From Legionella genomosp. 1 (GTDB lineage: Bacteria > Pseudomonadota > Gammaproteobacteria > Legionellales > Legionellaceae), in NCBI GenBank assembly GCA_945901965.1, contig CAMDMN010000033.1:1-12975 (forward strand): a DNA stretch of 12,975 bases, written 5' to 3'. This document shows positions 1-7,680 of this stretch, in pieces. The notes under the pieces are model-generated. The model made no database searches. It was not told the DNA's origin and worked only from the letters and a program-made list of their open reading frames with translations. Position numbers and translations under genes: made by a program. Each line of letters starts with the position of its first letter. Position 1 is the first letter of the stretch.

Positions 1-1177
1 ATTCTATTGGCTCTAAAGCTGCGGCTCGCTTTGCAGGATAAAAGCCAAAAAATATACCTGTAAAAACTGAAACTGCAAAGCCTGCCAATGGGGGCATTAA
101 ATGAATAATAAAAGGCCATTGACTAAAATATGCGACTATCCTTGTAAAAATTAACCCAATAACAACCCCAAAAATTCCGCCAAATAAAGACAATATTACT
201 GACTCTGACAGAAATAATAATTGGATTTCACTATTTTTAGCACCAACCGCTTTCCTAATCCCTATTTCTTTTTTACGCTCAGATACTGAAACAAGCATAA
301 CATTCATAACCCCAATTCCACCAACCAACAATGAAATCCCACCAATAACGCCAAGCAATAAAGTAAAAATTTTCCCCTGGCTTTCCATGCTTGCTATAAT
401 TTGTTTAGCAGATCGCACAAATATATTTAACGTAGGCTCCTGTTTAGTTAAAAGCTCTTTTATCTTAAAGATAACCTCATCAATTTTAATATCTGATTTT
501 AATAATAATACTGCATTATTAATTTTTACATCTTTGCTTACTAGTGCCATTGAGGTAATCGGAATAATTACCGATTGATTAATATCTTCATTAAAAAATC
601 CATTTTCTTTCCATGGTTTTACTACCCCAATAATTGTGTACAATACACGCCCGATAAGTAATTGTTTCCCTATAGGATTTTCAAAACTAACCTGCCTTAA
701 TTGCGTTAAAAGACCATTACCAATCACACAATGATGCTCATATTTATCTAGAAAAGATACAAATTTACCTTCATCTAATTCAATATTAATAATACTAGCT
801 AAAGACTCATCCGCCCCAATTACCACTCCATTTAAAGCCTGCCCTTGAAAACTAATTGGCTGATATACCGTACTATAAGGCGCTATTTGTAATACATCTG
901 AAATCATTGAAGGAAATTTTCGCCAAAAATTAAGCGATATTTGCTCATTAGGACTACTATTATTAGTTACTTTCTTTTGATATACCGAGACCGAAAGTAA
1001 ATCCGTACCTAAAACTTTAAATTGAGCCAAGGCTTTTTCAGTTGCTAATTGACCACAACTTATTAATGCAACAACTGCCGCTGTGCCAACTAAAATACCT
1101 AAGACTGCAAGAAATGATCTTAATTTTGCCGCCATTATGTTAATTAGCGCTTGCTGACAATGATTAATAAGCGTCAT
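1..1177 (-). CDS. MacB/FtsX-type ABC transporter permease, C-terminus cut by window edge
   Basis: I read this open frame by hand from an ATG at 1177 to the left edge: 392 codons without a stop. It has the MacB-type permease layout. A transmembrane helix near residues 20-45 follows a short cytoplasmic start, then comes a periplasmic domain of about 220 residues, then three C-terminal helices. The conserved FtsX signature is clear: a glycine-rich helix ending GGIGVMNVMLVSVSERKKEI, followed by GIRKAVGAK. The frame leaves the window at PAKRAAALEPIE, the usual ending of this family, so only a few residues are missing. The ATG overlaps the stop of the ATPase gene as ATGA, implying coupled translation. 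MacB proper fuses ATPase and permease; here they are separate proteins, as in LolCDE-like systems. With the neighbouring fusion protein and TolC homologue it should form the inner-membrane part of an efflux or export pump. Substrate unknown. Confidence 0.9.
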   Translation of the reverse strand, partial: MTLINHCQQALINIMAAKLRSFLAVLGILVGTAAVVALISCGQLATEKALAQFKVLGTDLLSVSVYQKKVTNNSSPNEQISLNFWRKFPSMISDVLQIAPYSTVYQPISFQGQALNGVVIGADESLASIINIELDEGKFVSFLDKYEHHCVIGNGLLTQLRQVSFENPIGKQLLIGRVLYTIIGVVKPWKENGFFNEDINQSVIIPITSMALVSKDVKINNAVLLLKSDIKIDEVIFKIKELLTKQEPTLNIFVRSAKQIIASMESQGKIFTLLLGVIGGISLLVGGIGVMNVMLVSVSERKKEIGIRKAVGAKNSEIQLLFLSESVILSLFGGIFGVVIGLIFTRIVAYFSQWPFIIHLMPPLAGFAVSVFTGIFFGFYPAKRAAALEPIE

Positions 1178-1860
1178 TGACTACTCACAATTTTTCCATC
1201 AACAAGGGTAATACGGCGCTCACAAAGTGAAGCTACCTGCTCATCATGCGTAACTAATATAATTGTGCGCCCTTCATTATTAAGCGCTGAAAATAAATTC
1301 ATTATCTCTTTACCCGTTCGCGAATCTAAAGAGCCTGTTGGCTCATCCGCAAGTATAACTTCCGGATCGCCAACTAATGCTCGCGCAATCGCTATTCGTT
1401 GCTGCTGCCCGCCGGATAATTGTGTCGGACGATGAGAGGCAAAATCCTCCATCCCAACGCGCTTTAATACATCGTTGACTTTTTTATTGATTAATTCTTG
1501 AGGTATAGCGCGATATATTAAAGGTAGCGCTATATTTTTTATGGCATTAAAGCGTGGTAATAAATTAAATTGTTGAAAAACAAAGCCTATAGATTGATTC
1601 CGTAATTTAGCAAGTTCATCTTCAGATAATCCCGCGACATCATTACCTTTAAGTAGATATTTGCCATTATCAGCCTTATCCAATAAACCAATAATATTCA
1701 TCAGAGTTGATTTACCAGATCCAGAAGCTCCAACAATTGCAATCATCTCGCCTTTATTTACATCAACTGAGACTTTTTTTAAAATGATAGTTTCAACCAT
1801 TCCAATATGATATTTTTTAACAATATTAGTTAGGGAAATTATAGGCGATGCTTTAGTCAT
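1174..1860 (-). CDS. ABC transporter ATP-binding protein (MacB/LolD type)
   Basis: This 228-residue cytoplasmic ATPase would power the adjacent MacB-type permease. All nucleotide-binding motifs are intact: Walker A GASGSGKST at residues 44-52, Q-loop near 96-97, signature LSGGQQQR at 148-155, Walker B VILADEPTGSLD from 168 with catalytic E173, and switch histidine H205 in LVTHD. Length and the LADEPTGSLD form are typical of the LolD/MacB/FtsE subgroup. The ATG start overlaps the end of the membrane-fusion gene by 8 bases (ATGACTAA), and its stop overlaps the permease ATG as ATGA, so the three genes are probably translationally coupled. LolD itself is less likely, because the partners here are a periplasmic fusion lipoprotein and a TolC homologue. 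Function as an ATPase is secure; the transported substrate is not known. Confidence 0.95.
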   Translation of the reverse strand: MTKASPIISLTNIVKKYHIGMVETIILKKVSVDVNKGEMIAIVGASGSGKSTLMNIIGLLDKADNGKYLLKGNDVAGLSEDELAKLRNQSIGFVFQQFNLLPRFNAIKNIALPLIYRAIPQELINKKVNDVLKRVGMEDFASHRPTQLSGGQQQRIAIARALVGDPEVILADEPTGSLDSRTGKEIMNLFSALNNEGRTIILVTHDEQVASLCERRITLVDGKIVSSQ

Positions 1861-2998
1861 ATAAAATTACATCCCCAACTTTTAGACCTAAATCTACCAC
1901 CACACTATCATCATAGACCGCACCAGTAATTACTACTTGCGGGCTAATAGCACCATCAGGCTTTTTAATATTAACCATATTTTTACCATTTTTTTGATAA
2001 ATAGCACTCATTGGTACCATAATTTTATCTATTGATTCTACAGATAATTCAATTGCCGCACTCATGCCTACCTTTATCCATGATTGCTCTTTGGCATTTA
2101 AATTATTTACTTCAACAAAGGCCGTAAATGAAGGCAGGGCGCCTGCGTTACCTGCTGATGCCTGGGAATTAACTGTAACCAATTTACCTTTAAGCTCTTG
2201 CTGCTTAGCAAAAGCGGCCCCCCTTACAATCGCATTTATTCCTGGCTTGATTTTATCAATATCAACCTCAGGAATATCAATTTCCACACGGATCCCATGA
2301 AGATCGCCAATAAGGGCTAATACTTGCCCCGCCTTAAGAGGAGAACCTACAGTTATTCGTGAAGATTTATCATCATTTCCTTTGGGAGGATAAAGTAACA
2401 CTCCGTTACTAGGTGATTTGATATGAATCAAATCATGTTTACCAGCAAGAGCCGTTCGCACTTTATTAAATTTAGCAAAACTTAATTTTGATAAATCTTG
2501 GTAATTCCCCTCTCCAGTATTTTTAAGCATTTCCGCTAATTTATGTTTAGCTTGCATTAATGCAACGCGATAATTATTTAAAGAAGATTTTTCGCTTAAA
2601 AAATTATTTTTAGAAACAAGACCTTCTTTCCATAAATCTTCTGTTCCTACAAATTTAGCTTGGTTTATCGTGTAATTATCTTTTGCTTTTAAATATTCTG
2701 TCAGCGTTTCATTATATTGTTTTTGTAATTCAAGCGAATTTAAACTAAATATTTCTTCACCTTTTTTAACCTGCTCACCATAATGATAATGCATAGTTTC
2801 AACTACAGCTTCCATAGGAGAAGTTATGGTATTTTCCTTAATTGGCTGGATATTTCCGGTAAAATATAGCGTTTTATTTAGCGTTTTTTGCTGAACTGTA
2901 TATCTATTTTGTACCTTTTTTTGTTGGGAATTTCCACAAGAAATGAGGAATAATGCCGTCATAATGAGTAATAATGAACTTACACGTTTAATAATCAT
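1853..2998 (-). CDS. Lipoprotein membrane-fusion protein of a tripartite efflux pump (MacA/HlyD/AcrA family)
   Basis: This 381-residue periplasmic adaptor would link the ABC permease to the TolC-like channel. The N-terminus is a lipoprotein signal: basic start, hydrophobic stretch, lipobox L18-I19-S20-C21. The mature protein begins with a beta-barrel/lipoyl half (GNIQPIKE, then PMEAVVETMHYHYGEQVKKGEEIF). A helical hairpin at about residues 85-165 follows. The second lipoyl half is IKSPSNGVLLYPPKGND, and the barrel region VEIDIPEVDIDKIKPGINAIV comes next. Gly at position +2 after Cys would, under the E. coli sorting rule, not hold the protein at the inner membrane, unlike AcrA; that rule may not apply in this organism. 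The ATG overlaps the TolC-family stop as ATGA and the stop overlaps the ATPase start by 8 bases. Family assignment is strong; MacA orthology in the strict sense is uncertain. Confidence 0.92.
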   Translation of the reverse strand: MIIKRVSSLLLIMTALFLISCGNSQQKKVQNRYTVQQKTLNKTLYFTGNIQPIKENTITSPMEAVVETMHYHYGEQVKKGEEIFSLNSLELQKQYNETLTEYLKAKDNYTINQAKFVGTEDLWKEGLVSKNNFLSEKSSLNNYRVALMQAKHKLAEMLKNTGEGNYQDLSKLSFAKFNKVRTALAGKHDLIHIKSPSNGVLLYPPKGNDDKSSRITVGSPLKAGQVLALIGDLHGIRVEIDIPEVDIDKIKPGINAIVRGAAFAKQQELKGKLVTVNSQASAGNAGALPSFTAFVEVNNLNAKEQSWIKVGMSAAIELSVESIDKIMVPMSAIYQKNGKNMVNIKKPDGAISPQVVITGAVYDDSVVVDLGLKVGDVILYD

Positions 2999-4626
2999 TG
3001 ACCATACCTCAAATTAATTTTCCAATATGAAAGTGTCGTTCCTAATATACGCTGCAATGCTGAAAATTGATTTAGATAACCAATTTTTGCATTAATTAAC
3101 CCAATTTGTGCTTGAATTAACTGATTTTGCGTATTAGATACGTCAAGCGCCGATGCAATACCTGCTTGTTGCTTCTTTTTTTCCAATTCATAAGACTTAA
3201 AAGCTAGCTCCACCTGACGCTCTGCTAACTCATAACGCCTAACCTGGCTCTTTATATTAGTAATTGTATTTTTAATCATTGTAATTAATGCTCTTTTGGC
3301 TGCAATTAAATTTAATCTATCTTTTTCTAAACGAACTTTTGCAGAAATTACCTGATTACGCCGATTTAAATCATGCAATGGAATAGTTAACGTAATACCA
3401 ACGGTTTCGTTAATATTATTACCATTATAAATACCCTTAATACCGCCAACATTCTGCGCATCTACACCGGTCATAGTTCCTGCTTGCAGATTTGCTGTTG
3501 CATCAAGTTGCCATAGTTGCTGATTTTTAGCGAGCTTATACGCTCGTTCATCAGCTCTCATTGCCATTTTTAATGCTAAATATTGCGAATTATTCAATAA
3601 TGCCTTATCAATTGATTCTTTAAGATTAGGAATTACTATCTTTTTAAGCTCAACATCATTAGGAACGCTAAGCCGCATATCAGGATCAAGTCCTATTGTT
3701 TGTAATAAATCTTGAGCTGTAGTTATAAAATCATTTTCTGCCTGCAATACCATCAAATTTAAGGATTCAATTTGATATGATTGTTGCACATTTGCCGTAG
3801 GTTCTAATTGACCCGCGGCTATTTTTTTCTCATTAATATCATATGATTTCTTGGCTTCATCTAACTGCCTTTTCTGATTTTCTAAATTATTTCCACTTAA
3901 AATTAACGCTCGATATGAAGAAATCACTGTAGTTATTTGATCAATAACGGATTGCTGTAAATTGACTTTATTTAACCACTCACTATCAATAGCGTTCAAT
4001 AAACCAGAAGTATTAGCATCTAAGCCAAAACCACGAAGTAATGGCTGTGAAATGGTTAAATTTAATAGAGGATTATAATTGCCTATAGGTGCGACGTTAT
4101 TATCCATCGATAAAGTCGCTTGCGTTCCCAATTTAGTTTTTAAATCAAATTCGGGGCTGCCAAAATAACTACGTTTTACAGCATTTCCAACGCCTGAATA
4201 TCGACTTTTTTCAATTAAAGCGGTTCCTGCAAGTGCATATTGCAATTCAAATTCGTTATGAGCTAAGCGCAATTGATAGCGCTGAATCACTCTATCTAAT
4301 TCTGCATTTTGAATATTTGGGTTATAACGTAGTGCTAATAAAATTGCTTCACGCAAAGTTAAATATAATTTCTTTTTATGCAGAGTAGTTGGAGAAATTG
4401 GCAAATCTATCCAATTTTTAAGCATATATTCTGGATTTTTAATCGCGGTATCTAACCGCTCTTTTGCCTCATCAACCTTTTTCTTTTCAAGAGCGCTATC
4501 ATCAGACCAACGATAAATAGAAATAGAAGGCTTAACATTACTATCTTTTGCATTTGCCAAAGACCATAAAGCACTATGAAAAAACATAGTAAATATGAGG
4601 AAAATTTTAACACATCGTACAAACAT
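2995..4626 (-). CDS. TolC-family outer membrane efflux protein
   Basis: This 543-residue protein is the likely outer-membrane channel of the pump encoded downstream. Residues 1-26 form a signal peptide with a probable cleavage after ANA, without a lipobox cysteine. Two outer-membrane efflux repeats are visible. The first begins near LTLREAILLALRYNPNIQNAELD (about residues 88-110) and contains the family's PLLRGFG strand motif. The second begins around residue 330, includes TLTIPLHDLNRRNQVISAKVRLEKDRLNL, and ends in long helical heptad-rich stretches (ELAFKSYELEKKKQQAGIASALDVSNTQNQLI). It is longer than E. coli TolC (493 residues), mainly through an N-terminal extension of about 60 residues after the signal. 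The gene starts 19 bases after the apaH stop with only a weak ribosome-binding site, so it may be read through from apaH. Its stop overlaps the next ATG as ATGA. Confidence 0.93.
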   Translation of the reverse strand: MFVRCVKIFLIFTMFFHSALWSLANAKDSNVKPSISIYRWSDDSALEKKKVDEAKERLDTAIKNPEYMLKNWIDLPISPTTLHKKKLYLTLREAILLALRYNPNIQNAELDRVIQRYQLRLAHNEFELQYALAGTALIEKSRYSGVGNAVKRSYFGSPEFDLKTKLGTQATLSMDNNVAPIGNYNPLLNLTISQPLLRGFGLDANTSGLLNAIDSEWLNKVNLQQSVIDQITTVISSYRALILSGNNLENQKRQLDEAKKSYDINEKKIAAGQLEPTANVQQSYQIESLNLMVLQAENDFITTAQDLLQTIGLDPDMRLSVPNDVELKKIVIPNLKESIDKALLNNSQYLALKMAMRADERAYKLAKNQQLWQLDATANLQAGTMTGVDAQNVGGIKGIYNGNNINETVGITLTIPLHDLNRRNQVISAKVRLEKDRLNLIAAKRALITMIKNTITNIKSQVRRYELAERQVELAFKSYELEKKKQQAGIASALDVSNTQNQLIQAQIGLINAKIGYLNQFSALQRILGTTLSYWKINLRYGQ

Positions 4627-4645
4627 AATTTTAAAATCTCAAGAC

Positions 4646-5461
4646 TTATATTTTACAAGGCACAACAAATCGTTGCAGATCTTGTAAACGCAATGCGGTT
4701 AATTGCCCGCCCCAGAAACAACCAGTATCTACGGCATGAATTCTAGGATGAGGACAAATTCCTTTTAAAGCCGCCCAATGACCAAAGACAATGTCAGCAT
4801 CAATCTCTTTACGATTAGCTAACATATACCAAGGGTATAAATTTGACGGCGCTTGCTCTATAGTTCCTTTAAAATTTAAAACCAAATTCCCACGTTCATC
4901 ACAAAACCGCATTCTAGTAAAATAATTACAAATAACCCGTAACCGTGGCATGCCGGTTAAATCATCTGACCAATGATTAGGCTCGTTACCATACATATGA
5001 GTTAAAAAATCACGAAAATTTTCATGCCTTAATTCTGCTTCTAACTCTAAAGCTAATGTCTTCGCCTGTGCTAAATCCCAAGTTGGCGCAATACCTGCAT
5101 GACAGATTACAAAATTTAATAAAGAATCATGATATAAAATAGGCTGCATACGTAACCAATGACCTAACTCTTCACAATCAGGAGCATTAAGCACTTCTGT
5201 TAAAGTGTCATCATGATTATCTAATTTATTAGGGCTAAAGATTTTACTTAATAAATGTAAATCATGATTGCCCAAAGTAATCCGCGGCGTTAAAGGCAGA
5301 TTTTTAATAAATCTTAAAGTATCTAAAGACTGTGGCCCACGGTTAACTAAATCCCCGACAAACCAAAGTCTGTCGTTAAATTTATCAAAATTTATAGCAT
5401 CAAGCAGGGAAAGAAGCGACTTAAAGCAACCCTGGACATCACCAATTACATAATCAGCCAC
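4646..5461 (-). CDS. apaH: Symmetrical bis(5'-nucleosyl)-tetraphosphatase (diadenosine tetraphosphatase)
   Basis: ApaH splits Ap4A and related alarmone dinucleotides into two ADP, using the PPP-phosphatase fold and divalent metals in the cytoplasm. The hallmark motifs are GDVQG (residues 7-11 from the chosen start), GDLVNRGP and LGNHD, followed by the conserved CHAGIAP and GHWAALKG histidine motifs near the C-terminus. Gln in GDVQG instead of the E. coli His is, to my knowledge, common in ApaH outside the enterics. I chose the GTG at 5461: it gives 271 residues beginning VADYVIGD, matching E. coli MATYLIGD, and has AGGG 10 bases upstream. A longer frame from GTG 5518 would add 19 residues unlike the family. 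The start overlaps the previous gene's stop by 8 bases (GTGGCTGA), implying coupling. Its association with rsmA is shared with E. coli, but apaG is absent here. Confidence 0.95.
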   Translation of the reverse strand: MADYVIGDVQGCFKSLLSLLDAINFDKFNDRLWFVGDLVNRGPQSLDTLRFIKNLPLTPRITLGNHDLHLLSKIFSPNKLDNHDDTLTEVLNAPDCEELGHWLRMQPILYHDSLLNFVICHAGIAPTWDLAQAKTLALELEAELRHENFRDFLTHMYGNEPNHWSDDLTGMPRLRVICNYFTRMRFCDERGNLVLNFKGTIEQAPSNLYPWYMLANRKEIDADIVFGHWAALKGICPHPRIHAVDTGCFWGGQLTALRLQDLQRFVVPCKI

Positions 5462-6818
5462 CGCGAGTTTTCCCTGATTGTAAAGTTTTTGACTTCTCTT
5501 CAGCTGCCTGCCATTCACCTTTGCTAGATAACGATTGCATTGCTTTCGAAGATTGTTTTTGATCTATTCTATTAAATTCTTGGCGATTAATTTGTGCCTG
5601 ATATAAAAATTCCATTGACGACATTGATGAAACTTTGCCTGTTTGAGTATTGTGAACTTGTACATTTTCAGGTAATGCTATGGCATACTCAGAAAATACA
5701 ATGCCACTATGCATTTCATGGGTTTTAGATTCTTCGAAACGCGATATTGCAGAGCCATCAGCGCCTATACTATGTAAACCTAAAGATAAGAACGCCGCCT
5801 GCGCTGCTTGCCAATTTTTATATTCAGGATGCTCACGCACAAACCACTTAAATGACTCAACTGACATCAATAAACCACCAGGGACATATAATAAAGGCGC
5901 TTTATTAAGAAATATTTCGCCTGACGCTAATTTCTCAGTCAGCCAATTAATAAATTCCACACCAATTAAGCGTTCTTTTTCGGCAAGAGAATCAGGATTT
6001 GTATCAACAAAAGTAGATATTCTACCTTGCCTTCCGCCACGAGTAGCCAAAGACCTAACCAACATTTCATTAAAATAACGGCTAATTGCAATTGCATCTG
6101 CACGAACTAAAATCGCGCCTAGTGTACCTGCTCCACGTGAATCCTCAGACAAAAGGGCAAGCCATACAGTCAAAACTTCAGGATTAGAAATAATCCAAGC
6201 AAAACCTTCTGTAGGCATTAAAGCACGGGCTAATAATATATTTAACCGCCGGCGCAAATCAGCATCACCTTCGGGAAGAAACAGGAAACGATAATAGCTA
6301 GCAAAAGATGTCATCGATTCTAATAAAGGCGCCCAAGACTTTAAAAATGTGCCATTAGAGTCAAATAATTCGACACGATAGTCAATTTGTAGTTTACCAA
6401 TCCCTTGTAAAATCCCCGCAGTTAATAAAGCATAAAGCCATAATTTCTGATCATTTGACAAATCAGACGCTTCATCTTGCACCACATGTTTTCTAAAAAG
6501 ATCTAAAGCGGCTTCGGTGCGATTTAGAGCATGATCAACTAAACCGCCAGGCAAGGCATAATAACTATTTGTCGTTTCTGGCATGTTTTGGCAATAATTA
6601 ACCAGGTTATTTATTAAGCTTGAAACCATGCTTTTAAAAATATCAGGAGAAAGGGCTGCATTAGCTTCAATTTTATTAATTAAGTCTCGACGCTTTACAT
6701 CTTTTAAAAATTCTAACGGCGAAACAATCGCGTTAAGATCTTTAATAGATTTTATATTAGTCCCTATAGGCTTTTTACCATGGCGTTTAAACAAGACTGC
6801 CTCCTTAAAAAGAGTCAA
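5454..6818 (-). CDS. TraI_2/MobH relaxase-like protein with an apparently lost HD motif
   Basis: This 454-residue protein has no signal peptide or membrane segment. Residues about 50-260 resemble the TraI_2 domain of MobH-class relaxases from integrative conjugative elements: YYALPGGLVDHALNRTEAAL (87-106), an alanine/leucine helix ending LLTAGILQGIGK (131-142), and GAGTLGAILVRADAIAISRYF (229-249). Residues about 285-365 resemble the TraI_2 C-terminal domain: FINWLTEKLASGEIFLN, YVPGGLLMSV, then WQAAQAAFLSLGLHSIGADG. In active family members I expect HD-K where this protein has Q138-G139 before GIGK, and histidines before the GG pair where it has YYALP; H96 and D241 remain. The last 60 residues are polar and probably disordered. 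The gene is flanked by rsmA (25 bases) and apaH (8-base overlap) and has no transfer genes nearby, so it is probably a domesticated, non-nicking homologue. Its actual role is unknown. Domain recognition is from memory of motifs, not from a search. Confidence 0.75.
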   Translation of the reverse strand: MTLFKEAVLFKRHGKKPIGTNIKSIKDLNAIVSPLEFLKDVKRRDLINKIEANAALSPDIFKSMVSSLINNLVNYCQNMPETTNSYYALPGGLVDHALNRTEAALDLFRKHVVQDEASDLSNDQKLWLYALLTAGILQGIGKLQIDYRVELFDSNGTFLKSWAPLLESMTSFASYYRFLFLPEGDADLRRRLNILLARALMPTEGFAWIISNPEVLTVWLALLSEDSRGAGTLGAILVRADAIAISRYFNEMLVRSLATRGGRQGRISTFVDTNPDSLAEKERLIGVEFINWLTEKLASGEIFLNKAPLLYVPGGLLMSVESFKWFVREHPEYKNWQAAQAAFLSLGLHSIGADGSAISRFEESKTHEMHSGIVFSEYAIALPENVQVHNTQTGKVSSMSSMEFLYQAQINRQEFNRIDQKQSSKAMQSLSSKGEWQAAEEKSKTLQSGKTRGG

Positions 6819-6843
6819 TGAAATCCAAAACCATCATTTTACA

Positions 6844-7614
6844 CTAGTTGGCAATAAATTTCGCTATCTGGACATATTCGCTGACAGAAATTTGTTCAGG
6901 TCGCTTGATAGGATCAATTCCTAGTTCAGTTAATTCTTTTGCGCTAATTATTGTTTTAAGATTATTTGCGAGAGTTTTACGTCGCATTGCAAAAGCTTTA
7001 GCCATAAAACTTTCAAATGCGGAAAATTCAACCGCATCATAAGGGGAAACTTTATAAGGTGTTAACCTAACTATAGCTGACTCAACTTTAGGCTCTGGAT
7101 GAAAGGCTGAGGAAGGTACAATAAATAACTGCTCCACTTCACAAAAATACTGCAAAACCACCGAAAGCCGCCCATAAGCTTTACAACCAGGAGTCGCCGC
7201 CATTCGCTCGACTACTTCTTTTTGTAACATGAAATGCATATCTTCAATATGCTTAAAATAACCTAATAAACAAAAAATTAATGGCGTTGAAATATTATAA
7301 GGTAAATTACCAATAATCCTAAGATTATCGCCAAACTGACTATAATCAATTTTTAAGGCATCGCCATTTACTAATTTAAAATTTGGATAAGCACTAAATT
7401 TATTAACCAATAATGCTTGTAAGTCAGTATCTATCTCAATCGCTATTAAAGAATCTAATACATCTAATAAGGGACCCGTGATAGCCCCCAACCCCGGACC
7501 GATTTCAACGACATGATCTGTTTTAAGTGGATTAAATGCACGCAAAATATCATCAATAACATGCTGACTTTGCAAAAAATTCTGTCCAAACCGCTTACGA
7601 GGAATATGCCGCAT
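6844..7614 (-). CDS. rsmA: 16S rRNA (adenine(1518)-N6/adenine(1519)-N6)-dimethyltransferase
   Basis: RsmA (KsgA) dimethylates two adjacent adenines in the terminal helix of 16S rRNA and acts as a late checkpoint of 30S assembly. The 256-residue protein has every family mark. RKRFGQNFL at 6-14 is the N-terminal rRNA-binding start. VEIGPGLGAIT at 36-46 is the S-adenosylmethionine loop, E60 ends strand 2, and GDAL at 84-87 contacts adenine. NLPYNIST at 103-110 is the catalytic motif. VKSAIVRL-like VESAIVRLTPY and AFAMRRKTLANNL lie in the C-terminal part. Length is close to E. coli (273). The ATG at 7614 has AGGT five bases upstream and a perfect TATAAT further up, so this is probably the first gene of the minus-strand operon running to the left edge. 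The next gene starts 25 bases after its stop. Confidence 0.97.
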   Translation of the reverse strand: MRHIPRKRFGQNFLQSQHVIDDILRAFNPLKTDHVVEIGPGLGAITGPLLDVLDSLIAIEIDTDLQALLVNKFSAYPNFKLVNGDALKIDYSQFGDNLRIIGNLPYNISTPLIFCLLGYFKHIEDMHFMLQKEVVERMAATPGCKAYGRLSVVLQYFCEVEQLFIVPSSAFHPEPKVESAIVRLTPYKVSPYDAVEFSAFESFMAKAFAMRRKTLANNLKTIISAKELTELGIDPIKRPEQISVSEYVQIAKFIAN

Positions 7615-7619
7615 GATCT

Positions 7620-7644
7620 ACCTAAGATAAAAGATACAATTATA
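7620..7644 (-). promoter_or_regulatory. Probable rsmA promoter (-10) and ribosome-binding site
   Basis: Read on the minus strand, TATAAT at 7644-7639 is a perfect -10 hexamer. Transcription would start near 7632, giving a leader of about 18 bases containing AGGT (7623-7620) five bases before the rsmA ATG. No good -35 is seen: the place 17 bases upstream reads TGGTGG and lies inside a small inverted repeat. The promoter may depend on an activator or on AT-rich flanks. Confidence 0.5.
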
Positions 7645-7658
7645 CCTTTTTTTATAAC

Positions 7659-7680
7659 TGCCCACCACTATCAATGGTGG
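7659..7680. repeat. Small inverted repeat, possible decayed REP-like copy
   Basis: CCACCA (7662-7667) and TGGTGG (7675-7680) form a perfect 6-bp stem around a 7-base loop. TGCCCACC at 7659-7666 is identical to the 3' arm of the larger element at 7699-7734 and could pair with that element's GGTGGGCA arm. It covers the place where the rsmA -35 should be. It may be a degraded inverted copy of the neighbouring element. Confidence 0.5.

Noticed and set aside
387..578. 63-codon plus-strand open frame
   Set aside because: It lies antisense inside the clearly coding permease gene and shows no family motif.
4980..5461. Loss of activity in ApaH because the GDxHG histidine is Gln
   Set aside because: GDVQG is, as far as I recall, a common ApaH variant, and the other metal motifs are intact.
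5462..5518. Upstream extension of apaH from GTG 5518
   Set aside because: The extra 19 residues lie within the end of the relaxase-like gene and do not resemble ApaH N-termini; GTG 5461 gives the family-typical start and has a better ribosome-binding site.
5680..6078. 132-codon plus-strand open frame
   Set aside because: It is antisense to the relaxase-like gene, whose frame is open over 454 codons and carries recognisable domains; the antisense product has no recognisable feature.
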